From positions 1-18,422 of the forward strand of contig UQZF01000036.1 in the NCBI GenBank assembly GCA_900545455.1: DNA of 18,422 nucleotides. The letters run 5' to 3'. A program made the position numbers and the translations under genes. This DNA comes from an uncultured Eubacteriales bacterium. Lineage in GTDB: Bacteria > Bacillota > Clostridia > Lachnospirales > Lachnospiraceae. Below, piece by piece: positions 1 to 8,400 of the stretch. The stretch's first letter is position 1. The number at the start of each line of letters is the position of its first letter. Below the pieces are notes generated by a model. It did no database searches. It saw nothing but the letters and a program-made list of their open reading frames with translations, and was not told where the DNA came from.

Positions 1-1
1 T

Positions 2-367
2 GAGCTTACCGGCTGGTCTCGTCCAAAAGGCAGCGTGGTCTGCGGCACAGGTGTTTTTCTTCTGGCACTTACCACAGCCCTTGGTTTCAGCGTCTTCCAC
101 TTCCAGCCATTTGCCGAAGGAACTACCTGGCTTGATTTCTGGGATTTTATCGTGAGCAACAACATTCTGCCTCTTGGCTCGCTGGTTATTGCGGTGTTCT
201 GTACCAACGGACGTATAGGCTGGGGCTGGGAGAATTTCAAGGCGGAGGTTAATGAGGGAAAAGGGCTCAAAGTGAAGGACTGGATGCGCCCTATATTCGG
301 AATTGTGGTTCCGGTATGTATTTTTATCATATACATTCTCGGAATGATTAATTTTGACTGGAAATAA
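2..367 (+). CDS. NSS-family sodium-dependent transporter, C-terminal part (5' end outside window)
   Basis: The reading frame is open from the left edge and ends at TAA 365-367, giving the last 121 residues of a longer protein. Two hydrophobic segments are visible: one around NILPLGSLVIAVF and a final one around PIFGIVVPVCIFIIYILG, with a short charged linker (EVNEGKGLKVKDWMRP) between them and a short tail ending in DWK. The arrangement TTALGFSVF..., DFIVSNNILPLGSL, then a last helix before the C-terminus is typical of bacterial sodium:neurotransmitter symporters (11-helix LeuT/TnaT-like proteins). These import amino acids or related amines with sodium across the cytoplasmic membrane. The substrate cannot be judged, because the binding residues lie in the missing N-terminal helices. 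A GTG at 35 is in frame but internal to the conserved region and is not a start. Confidence 0.8.
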   Translation, partial: ELTGWSRPKGSVVCGTGVFLLALTTALGFSVFHFQPFAEGTTWLDFWDFIVSNNILPLGSLVIAVFCTNGRIGWGWENFKAEVNEGKGLKVKDWMRPIFGIVVPVCIFIIYILGMINFDWK

Positions 368-386
368 GAAATTTATGTAGTATAAT
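354..386 (+). promoter_or_regulatory. possible promoter upstream of the TPR-GGDEF gene
   Basis: A perfect TATAAT is at 381-386. The best -35 lookalike, TTGACT at 354-359, is 21 bp away, which is too far for a standard sigma-A promoter; the correctly spaced hexamer near 359-364 (TGGAAA) is poor. The -10 is therefore convincing only as a sequence match. It overlaps the end of the transporter gene and sits about 65 bp before the next start codon. Confidence 0.3.
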
Positions 387-451
387 AATTGCGGGAATAA
401 GTACAAGGACTGCAGAAGTTGTATGAAAAGGGGGAAAGGAATCTATCTATT

Positions 452-2074
452 ATGAGTGATGAAGCTAAGATGAAAAAAGAACAGATAGAAGCCTGCAGAA
501 AAAAGGTAATTGAAAACAGAGGAAAGAATGCTGATGAAACTATCAGGTATTGTTCCGATATGATAGAATGTGCCGATAAAATAGATGATGAAGAGGCACT
601 TGGTTTTGCTTATTTTTATAAGGGCGAGACATATTATGCGTTAAATTCGGTTGACGAGATGTTTGATACGATAGTGAAAGCATTAGGCTACCTTAATCAG
701 TCCGGACAGTGGACTCTTGTGGCACGTGCATACAACCTGATGGCAATTACATCAATAAGTCAGGGAAATACTGTTGCGGCATTGGAATATTATATGTTGG
801 GACTCCATTGCTGCGAGGAACATGACATAAAGTCCGTGAAGAGCAGCATAGAAGCGAATCTGGGATATTTGTATATGGATACAGGCATGTATAAGGAGGC
901 AAAGGAATATTTCGGTAAAGCTTATGAGGAATATATCAGCACAATAAGTGAAAAGAAAAATAAATCAACATTGACGATGATATACACTAATCTTGCCATA
1001 TGCCACATGCTTGACAATGAATTTGATAAGACAAAAGAGTATATTGATAAGATTAAAAATGAGTGCGAGCCGTCATTCGATAATATGGACTATATATATG
1101 TTGAGTGCCTTTTGACAAGATATTATCATATATTGGGAGATAATGAGAAAAGAGACAGTTACATTGAGGATGTCAAAAAGAGACTTTCGGACAATGTGCT
1201 CATTATGGATTTGTTTGATGACATCTATGGCTTCTGTCTGTTGATGGTTGAGATTGGAAGGGACGATGTCTTAGAGACGATTATTGAACAGCTTGGAGAA
1301 CCTATAAAAAAGACGAGAATCAATAATCTCAAGCGCAAATTTCTTGTACTCAAGATAAGACTGTACCGCAAGAACGGCAATAAGGAAGGATATGACGAAG
1401 CTGTCGGAAAATATTTCGATTTGAGTGAGCAGTTAGAGGCTGATAAACAGAAGATGATAGCTAATATTCTCCGTGTCAGGAACTCACTCGACAAGATAAG
1501 GGAGAGACAGAGAAAATTGGAGAGAGAAGCGCAGCAGCTTCTCGAAAAATCTGAGACTGATCAGCTAACAGGAATCGCCAACAGATACCGACTTACCGAG
1601 TTCGCACAGAAGGCACTTGAAAAATGTCAGAAAGAACAGATACCGCTGGCATACGAGGTTCTCGATATAGATTATTTTAAGCAGTACAATGATACATACG
1701 GTCATCAGGCAGGTGATGAGTGTGTCAAGACGATAGCCGGACTTCTTTCGGACTTGGAGAATGAGAATATATTTGCCGCAAGATACGGCGGAGATGAGTT
1801 CGTTGTGATATATATCGGAATGTCTGCCAAGGAGGTCCTTGAGATAGCAGAGGGACTCAGAAAGAAGGTATATGACCTCAATATGGCACACAGCGGTTCA
1901 CGGGAATATTCGATTGTGACGATTTCGCAGGGAATCTGCCACAGCATTCCCGACGATACATGTAAGGACAGGGATTTCCTTCATGCGGCAGATCTGCTTC
2001 TTTACAAGGTTAAGAGAAGAAGCAAGAATGCGGTCTGCATAGGAGATTTACTCGGAGAAGAAATAGGCTATTGA
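452..2074 (+). CDS. TPR-repeat GGDEF protein, probable diguanylate cyclase
   Basis: Predicted soluble cytoplasmic protein of 540 residues. I start it at ATG 452, which has AAAGGA at 435-440; an in-frame TTG at 419 adds 11 residues but has a weaker ribosome site. Residues 50-320 are helical TPR-like repeats (for example ANLGYLYMDTGMYKEAKEYFGKA), with no signal peptide or membrane segment. A charged coiled-coil-like linker (residues about 325-367) joins them to a GGDEF domain starting at SETDQLTGIANRYRL. That domain has an LDIDYFKQYNDTYGHQAGD metal/nucleotide motif and an intact RYGGDEF signature (GGDEF at 446-450), so synthesis of cyclic di-GMP from two GTP is expected. The RxxD inhibitory site that precedes the signature in many cyclases is absent (NxxI instead). 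The TPR part probably receives a protein or ligand signal, as an inference. It is spaced 84 bp from pgi, which has its own promoter. Confidence 0.88.
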   Translation: MSDEAKMKKEQIEACRKKVIENRGKNADETIRYCSDMIECADKIDDEEALGFAYFYKGETYYALNSVDEMFDTIVKALGYLNQSGQWTLVARAYNLMAITSISQGNTVAALEYYMLGLHCCEEHDIKSVKSSIEANLGYLYMDTGMYKEAKEYFGKAYEEYISTISEKKNKSTLTMIYTNLAICHMLDNEFDKTKEYIDKIKNECEPSFDNMDYIYVECLLTRYYHILGDNEKRDSYIEDVKKRLSDNVLIMDLFDDIYGFCLLMVEIGRDDVLETIIEQLGEPIKKTRINNLKRKFLVLKIRLYRKNGNKEGYDEAVGKYFDLSEQLEADKQKMIANILRVRNSLDKIRERQRKLEREAQQLLEKSETDQLTGIANRYRLTEFAQKALEKCQKEQIPLAYEVLDIDYFKQYNDTYGHQAGDECVKTIAGLLSDLENENIFAARYGGDEFVVIYIGMSAKEVLEIAEGLRKKVYDLNMAHSGSREYSIVTISQGICHSIPDDTCKDRDFLHAADLLLYKVKRRSKNAVCIGDLLGEEIGY

Positions 2075-2099
2075 ATAAATCGGGATTTGATAGTATAAT
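2071..2099 (+). promoter_or_regulatory. pgi promoter, sigma-A type
   Basis: TTGAAT (2071-2076) and TATAAT (2094-2099) are separated by exactly 17 bp. The -35 overlaps the TGA stop of the preceding GGDEF gene. Transcription would begin near 2106, leaving a leader of about 50 bases before the pgi start. Confidence 0.75.
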
Positions 2100-2158
2100 T
2101 CTGATGATTGTTTAATAATTAACAAATATATCCGAATGGACTTGAAGGAGGCTTTTTT

Positions 2159-3727
2159 ATGATTAACTGGAAGAATCTGGATACACTTGAGACATACGGG
2201 GAGCTGTCAAAGGTGAATAAGGTCAAGCTTGCCGATGTGATGAGCGCTGACCGTGTGAAGGCATACAGCGTACCTATGGCTGAGGGTCTTACATATAATT
2301 ATGCTGCAAAGCAGGTTGATGACAAGGTTCTCGATGTTCTTGCAAAGCTTGCAAAGGAAGCACAGCTTTCGGAGAAGTTTAAGGCACTCTATGAGGGCGA
2401 AGTTGTAAATACAGGTGAGAAGCGTCTTGTGCTTCACCACATGACAAGAGGTCAGCTTGGTGCTGCTGTTGAGGCTGACGGAGTTGACAAGAGAAGCTTC
2501 TATGTTGAACAGCAGAACAGAATCGCAGATTTTGCCAATAAGGTTCATAATGGAGAGATTACCAATGCGGCAGGAGAGAAATTCACAACTGTTGTGCAGA
2601 TAGGCATAGGCGGAAGTGACTTAGGTCCTCGTGCAATGTACCTTGCACTTGAGAACTGGGCAAAGAAGAACGGAACTTTCAAGATGGAAGCTAAGTTCAT
2701 AAGCAATGTGGATCCTGATGATGCGGCAGCAGTTCTCGCCTCAACGGATGTGGCACATTCAATATTTGTTCTTGTGTCTAAGTCGGGAACTACACTTGAG
2801 ACACTTACCAACGAATCTTTTGTGAAGGACGCATTGAAGAAAGCGGGACTTGATGCATCCAGGCACATGATAGCGGTTACGAGCGAGACATCACCGCTTG
2901 CTAAGAGCGATGATTATCTTGCGGCATTTTTCATGGATGATTATATCGGAGGCCGCTTCTCTTCAACATCTGCGGTAGGTGGTGCGGTATTGTCTCTTGC
3001 TTTCGGTCCTGAGGTATTTGCAAGGTTCCTTGAGGGTGCTGCGGCAGAGGACAAGCTTTCCGCAAATGAGGATATCCTGAAGAACCCGGAGATGCTTGAT
3101 GCACTTATCGGTGTATATGAGCGCAATGTGCTCGGTTATCCAAGCACGGCTGTACTCCCTTACTCACAGGCATTAAGCCGTTTTCCTGCACATTTACAGC
3201 AGCTTGATATGGAGTCGAACGGCAAGTCGGTTAACAGATTCGGTGAGCCTGTGGACTATGTGACGGGCCCTGTTATCTTCGGTGAGCCGGGTACGAACGG
3301 ACAGCATTCGTTCTATCAGCTTCTCCATCAGGGAACAGACATTGTACCTCTTCAGTTCATCGGTTTTAAGAACAGCCAGATCGGGACAGATGTTGTCATT
3401 CAGGACAGCACAAGCCAGCAGAAGCTCTGTGCCAATGTTGCAGCACAGATAGTTGCGTTTGCATGCGGTAAGAGTGATGACAACCGCAACAAGAACTTTG
3501 AGGGAAATCGTCCGTCAAGCATTATTATCGGCGAACAGCTTAACCCGGAGACACTCGGAGCTCTTCTCGCACATTATGAGAACAAGATTATGTTCCAGGG
3601 CTTCCTGTGGAATGTGAACAGCTTTGACCAGGAGGGCGTACAGCTCGGTAAGGTACTTGCAAAGAAGGTACTTGCACATGAGACTGAGGGAGCACTTAAG
3701 GTATACAGTGATCTGCTCAACATCTAG
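2159..3727 (+). CDS. pgi: glucose-6-phosphate isomerase
   Basis: Interconverts glucose 6-phosphate and fructose 6-phosphate in the cytoplasm, the second step of glycolysis. Length is 522 residues. Visible family signatures: IGIGGSDLGPRAM (about 148-160) and VSKSGTTLETL (206-216) for phosphate binding, LDMESNGK (catalytic base Glu at 352), GEPGTNGQHSFYQLLHQGT (His at 383) and SFDQEGVQLGKVLAKK (active-site Lys at 498). The spacing and the block GPVIFGEPGTNGQHSFYQ resemble the longer enterobacterial/eukaryotic type more than the approximately 450-residue isomerases of Bacillus. The start at ATG 2159 follows AAGGAGG (2145-2151) at 7 bp. It has its own promoter (2071-2099) and terminator (3755-3796), so it is probably a single-gene unit. 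Codon use is strongly biased (CTT, GCA, AAG), as expected for a highly expressed gene. Confidence 0.97.
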   Translation: MINWKNLDTLETYGELSKVNKVKLADVMSADRVKAYSVPMAEGLTYNYAAKQVDDKVLDVLAKLAKEAQLSEKFKALYEGEVVNTGEKRLVLHHMTRGQLGAAVEADGVDKRSFYVEQQNRIADFANKVHNGEITNAAGEKFTTVVQIGIGGSDLGPRAMYLALENWAKKNGTFKMEAKFISNVDPDDAAAVLASTDVAHSIFVLVSKSGTTLETLTNESFVKDALKKAGLDASRHMIAVTSETSPLAKSDDYLAAFFMDDYIGGRFSSTSAVGGAVLSLAFGPEVFARFLEGAAAEDKLSANEDILKNPEMLDALIGVYERNVLGYPSTAVLPYSQALSRFPAHLQQLDMESNGKSVNRFGEPVDYVTGPVIFGEPGTNGQHSFYQLLHQGTDIVPLQFIGFKNSQIGTDVVIQDSTSQQKLCANVAAQIVAFACGKSDDNRNKNFEGNRPSSIIIGEQLNPETLGALLAHYENKIMFQGFLWNVNSFDQEGVQLGKVLAKKVLAHETEGALKVYSDLLNI

Positions 3728-3754
3728 ACGGAATTAACTATAAAGGAAACTGAG

Positions 3755-3796
3755 ACATCCGGTATTGCTATATCAATGGCAGTACCGGATGTTTTT
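3755..3796 (+). terminator. intrinsic terminator of pgi
   Basis: A 14-bp stem with one G-U pair: 5' arm 3755-3768 (ACATCCGGTATTGC), 10-base loop, 3' arm 3779-3792 (GCAGTACCGGATGT), followed by a T run through 3796. It starts 28 bases after the pgi stop codon. Confidence 0.9.
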
Positions 3797-3848
3797 ATGT
3801 AAAAACTGCAGTCATGATTCTTTTTTTATAAAAAACAAGGCAATCACA

Positions 3849-3877
3849 TTGATAAAAATAAAATTTAGGAATATAAT
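3849..3877 (+). promoter_or_regulatory. promoter of the binding-protein/hybrid-kinase operon
   Basis: TTGATA (3849-3854) and TATAAT (3872-3877) with a 17-bp spacer, in an AT-rich region just after the pgi terminator. The predicted leader to the start codon at 3932 is about 45 bases. No other promoter is evident before the kinase gene. Confidence 0.78.
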
Positions 3878-3931
3878 TTTTTACAGGTATACAATGCAGT
3901 GGTTAACTAAAGTAAAAAAGGAGCAAAACCG

Positions 3932-5392
3932 ATGAAAAAAATATACTTTGCAGGTGTGATGGCGGCGGCATTTTTGTCACTTACAGGCTGTTCGGCTCAA
4001 AAAACAGGCATTAAGGATGTGAAGCTTAATCCGGATAATCCTGTATCAATAACAATATGGCATTATTATAACGGCATGCAGCAGGCGGTTTTTGATGATT
4101 TATTAGATGAGTTTAATGCTACGGTTGGAAAGGAGAAAGGAATATATGTTGAGGGCTACAGTCAGGGCTCGGTGTCTGACCTTGAGAAAGCCGTGCAAAG
4201 TGCTATTAACGGAGAGATAGGAGCTGAGAAGCTGCCGGATATATTCTCATCCTATGCAGATACGGCATATTCCGTGCAGCAGAGCGGGAAGCTTGCAGCA
4301 CTTACGGATTATTTCACTGCTGAGGAGCTCAATGAATATGTGGATTCATATATAGAAGAGGGATATTTCAATGACGATGGCATTCTGTATTTACTGCCGG
4401 TTGCAAAATCAACCGAGATTATGATGATTAACAAGACTGACTGGGAGCCGTTTGCGGATGCAACGGGGACGAGTCTTGATGAGCTCGATACAACAGAAGG
4501 AGTAGTTTCGGTTGCTGAAAAGTACTATGAGTGGACGGACAGTCTGACTCCCGATATAGAAGATGATGGAGCAGCATTCTATGGAAGGGATTCAATGTCC
4601 AATTATTTTGTGATTGGAATGAAACAGATGGGAAAAGAAATTTTCGAGGTGAATAACGGTGAACTGATACTTAACACTGACAAAGAGCTTATAAGAAGAT
4701 TGTGGGATTGTTATTATGTGCCTTATATAAAGGGATATTTTACCTCTTATGGCAGATTCCGCTCGGATGATGTCAGAACGGGAGATATTCTTGCGTATAC
4801 AGGTTCCGTTTCATCTGCATCGTATTTTCCCGACAGAGTGGAAAATGAGAGTGAAAGCTATGATATAGATTATATTGTTATGAGTGCACCTGTAATGGAA
4901 GGCGGGGAACCATATATGGTTCAGCAGGGGGCAGGAATGGCAGTGACGAAATCGGATGAGCAGCATGAATACGCTGCATGTGTATTTTTAAAATGGTTTA
5001 CACAGAAAGAAAATAATCTCAAATTTGCGTGTGAATCGGCATATATGCCTGTGCTTAAAGAGGCAGACAGTGTTGAAGCGCTTAATCAGGTTATAGCAGA
5101 CAATAATATTGAGATAAATGATAAGGTATATGCATGTCTTGAGGAGGTTCTGAGTGAGGTTGACAATGTGAGCTTTTATACTTCGAAGAGCTGTGAGAAC
5201 GGCTACAGCATGAGAAAGGTTCTTGATTATAATCTGTCGGACCGCGTGGCGGCTGACTGTGCAGCCATAGATGAGGCTGTGGCAGCAGGAGCCGACAGAA
5301 AGACGGAAATAGAAAAATATATAAGCGACGAATCCTTTGAAGATTGGTACAATGCTTTTTGTAAAGCACTTAATGATGCAGCCGGAAAGTAA
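3932..5392 (+). CDS. extracellular solute-binding lipoprotein (family 1 type) next to a sensor kinase
   Basis: A 486-residue lipoprotein. The N-terminus MKKIYFAGVMAAAFLSLTGC is a signal peptide with lipobox LTGC (Cys 20), so the mature protein should be tethered to the outer face of the membrane. After it comes the family-1 binding-protein pattern: VSITIWHYYNG, then FDDLLDEFN, LPDIFSSYADTAYSVQQSGKLAALTDYF, YLLPVAKSTEIMMINK and AAVFLKWF-like text near residue 353. These proteins usually bind sugars or oligosaccharides for ABC importers. Here no permease or ATPase follows; 37 bases downstream is a hybrid kinase with an extracytoplasmic dCache domain. I infer that the protein presents its ligand to the kinase rather than to a transporter. 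The ligand is unknown. The start follows AAGGAG (3918-3923) at 8 bp. The real family assignment is firm; the signalling role is inference. Confidence 0.85.
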   Translation: MKKIYFAGVMAAAFLSLTGCSAQKTGIKDVKLNPDNPVSITIWHYYNGMQQAVFDDLLDEFNATVGKEKGIYVEGYSQGSVSDLEKAVQSAINGEIGAEKLPDIFSSYADTAYSVQQSGKLAALTDYFTAEELNEYVDSYIEEGYFNDDGILYLLPVAKSTEIMMINKTDWEPFADATGTSLDELDTTEGVVSVAEKYYEWTDSLTPDIEDDGAAFYGRDSMSNYFVIGMKQMGKEIFEVNNGELILNTDKELIRRLWDCYYVPYIKGYFTSYGRFRSDDVRTGDILAYTGSVSSASYFPDRVENESESYDIDYIVMSAPVMEGGEPYMVQQGAGMAVTKSDEQHEYAACVFLKWFTQKENNLKFACESAYMPVLKEADSVEALNQVIADNNIEINDKVYACLEEVLSEVDNVSFYTSKSCENGYSMRKVLDYNLSDRVAADCAAIDEAVAAGADRKTEIEKYISDESFEDWYNAFCKALNDAAGK

Positions 5393-5429
5393 AATTGCGT
5401 GACAGATACAGGAGAGTAGGAACCTGCTG

Positions 5430-8400
5430 ATGAAAAAAGATAAGAAAACATTGTTAAAAATAATATTGATTCCGGTATTGATAGTAGTGCTGATACAGGA
5501 AATGATGCCGTTTCTGACCGTGGTTTTCAGCGGAGTTAAGCAGAGTCTTGAGAATAACAATGTTCGCATGGATAACCATATGGTAGAAAACAGTAAGGTT
5601 GTCCTTGAGAATGATATGATAGAAAATTGGCGCTCTGTATATAAGGAGGCAGATATGCTCTCGGAGGAACTTTCGGAATTACTTCAAGCTGAGAGAGCAG
5701 ATATCAACGAATTTCTTTCCGATGACAATATGCAGCAGAGCTATCTCAGGAATGTGTTTTCAAAACTGGTTGAGGTACTTCAATACAATGAAACATCGGG
5801 AATTTTCCTGATTCTTGCAAATTCGGAGTCTGCTGATGAGGAGGCGGCATATCATGGCTTCTTTGTGAGGGATTCCGACCCTCAGACGAAGACGGCGCTC
5901 AACACGGATCTTCTTCTCGAACGTGGCAGCAAGGCACTTTCTCACAGCATATCGATTCCGCTAGACAGTTCGTGGTCAACGGATTTTCATTTCATGGGCA
6001 ATGGTGTAAGAAGCTGCGATGACTTTTTTTACAGACCTTATCTGGCGGGGCTTGAGTACAGTGACAGCAGAATGAGCGATTTAGGATATTGGTCGAGACC
6101 ATTTATTCTCGAAAATCATTATATGGACAATCATAAGATGATTACATATTCGCTTCCGCTGGCTTATGACGGTGTGATATACGGTGTTCTGGGGGCGGAA
6201 GTGTCAGAGAGCTATCTGCTCAAGTATTTTTCCGTACAGGAACTGGATACCTCATTGAATGCAGGATATGCATTGATGATTCACAACGAAGATGTAAACT
6301 ATGAATTAGTTACCGGGAAAGGAAACTTGTATGATACAGTGCTGCGCAGCGGCAAAGAAGCTGAGCTTGTAAAAAAAGACGATAACGGATTATACCGCGT
6401 CAATGGAGTGACATCCGGAAAGCAGAATATATATGCGGTGTTAAAGCCCATGTCACTGTACGGTAATAATGTTCCTTATGATGATACTGAATGGGTTATG
6501 TGCGGAATTGTTACTGAGGAGTCGATATATGGATTTGGCAGAAGCTTATATGCAAGAATGCTTATTGCAATATTCGGAAGTCTCATACCTGTAATTATAA
6601 TATTGATTATATTGATAAAGCGCATTACGAAACCGGTATATCAGCTTATGGATAGTGTAAGAGGCGGTGTGGAGAAGCTTCATGAGTTCAGTCCGTCCGG
6701 CATACTTGAGGTTGATGAGCTTCACAGTGTTATCGAGGGTCTTACGGATTCACAGGCTGTCGCCGAGAAAAAGCTCATGGAGGAGAAAGAGCGGTACCGC
6801 ATTGCGGTTGAAAGCTCACATGATATGTTTTTCTATTTCAGACGGCGTTCAAAGATGCTTGAGATAGTTAACAGTGAAAACTCAGACGGAGTATGGGATT
6901 GCAATGAACATCCTGAATACCTTGATAATAACTGTATATATCCGGATGACAGAGAGCATGTTGTGGGAGCTTTTGTGGGAAATAATTCGGAGACCTATGT
7001 GGAATTCAGGCTCAGGAAAAACGAAAACGAAGAGTATATATGGGTCAAGCTTACCGCAAGAATTATTAAGGATACAAAGGAAGGAGATGATTATGTTGTT
7101 GGATGCGTTCACAATATCCAGCAGAGAAAGGAGCTTGAGGAAGCACAGAGAAACAAACAGATATATGATGCCGTAACTAATTTTTACAGAGCGGAATATG
7201 GCATGCAGTGTATTCGAAAGAGTTATGAAAACGGTAATGACGGTGTTTTAGTGTTGATAGATATAGATGGTTTTTCGCGTCTGAATGAGCAGTTTGGATT
7301 GTTTTTCGGTGATATCCTTCTTGAGCGGCTTGCACTTATGACATGGTCACATTTCTGCTCCGCGGGAATTAAGAAGGGGATATATGTGCGTGTCGATTCA
7401 GATGTTCTGCTCGTGAGAGCGGAGAATATTGATGCTGAGCAGATGTCAGGGGTTGTAGATGAACTCAGAAAAGAGTTTGCCGGCTTGTGCAATGAGGAAT
7501 ATTTAGTACTGAATTTCAGGTGCGGAATCGTGCAGACGGCAGGGGGAGACAGCTTCGAGGACAGCATCCGTCATTTGAAGATGGCACTTCAGGAGGCAAA
7601 GGACGGACAGGCGGACACTGTGATTTACAGACAGAATATTGATGAAAAGCAGGTACGGATAGAAGACTGCGGTTTTGCAGGTGTTGATTCATTTGAACAG
7701 TTTAAGCAGCTGAGTCTTTCGTCAATTACAATCAATCTGCTTGACAGGACGGGTGAAATAAAGCCGATTCTTGATATTCTTGCAATAAAACTGCATGATT
7801 ATTTTACAATCAACAACCTGGTAATAACAAGATTTAACAGCGAATGTCTGGTGAATTCCATGACGTACTGCCGCAGGAAGAATGAGAGACAGAAGGGATG
7901 GAACGGAATAGTCCGCTGTGGTGACTCGGAGTGTCATTCTTATATTGAAAGTAAGCAGATGCAGCAGCTTTTTTCCATAGGTGATGATGAACTTACTGAT
8001 CCTACAATAAATCAGTTTATCGGCAATGAGAACGGATATGTGTTTCACATGAGAGATAATAATACATATTCGGGCAGTATTTTCTATCTTGGCTGTGAGA
8101 GAAGGCTCTCAGCGGATGAGGAAAAGAGCCTTGAAGAGATAAGCTCAATTATTCAGAACAGAGTTAATCTTCTTCGCCATGATTTATCGGACAAAGCAAA
8201 ATCCGATTTCCTTGCAAGGATGTCGCATGAAATCAGAACGCCGATGAACGGAATTATGGGAATGACGGAGATAGCACTTGAGGAAGGTCAGACGGATGAA
8301 AGACGCTTAGACTGCCTCAGGAAGATAAAGAGTTCATCAGGATATCTGCTCGGACTTTTGAATGATATTCTTGATATGTCAAAAATTGAGAGCGGAAAGA

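Noticed and set aside
5430..5560. Whether the kinase might be two genes (a separate sensor and kinase)
   Set aside because: The frame is continuous for 1296 codons with all domains in one order and no internal stop or strong internal ribosome site.
4988..5569. Long minus-strand open frame of 193 codons opposite the end of the binding-protein gene and the start of the kinase gene
   Set aside because: It lies fully opposite two convincing genes, has no ribosome site, and its hydrophobic composition comes from the complement of the plus-strand codons.
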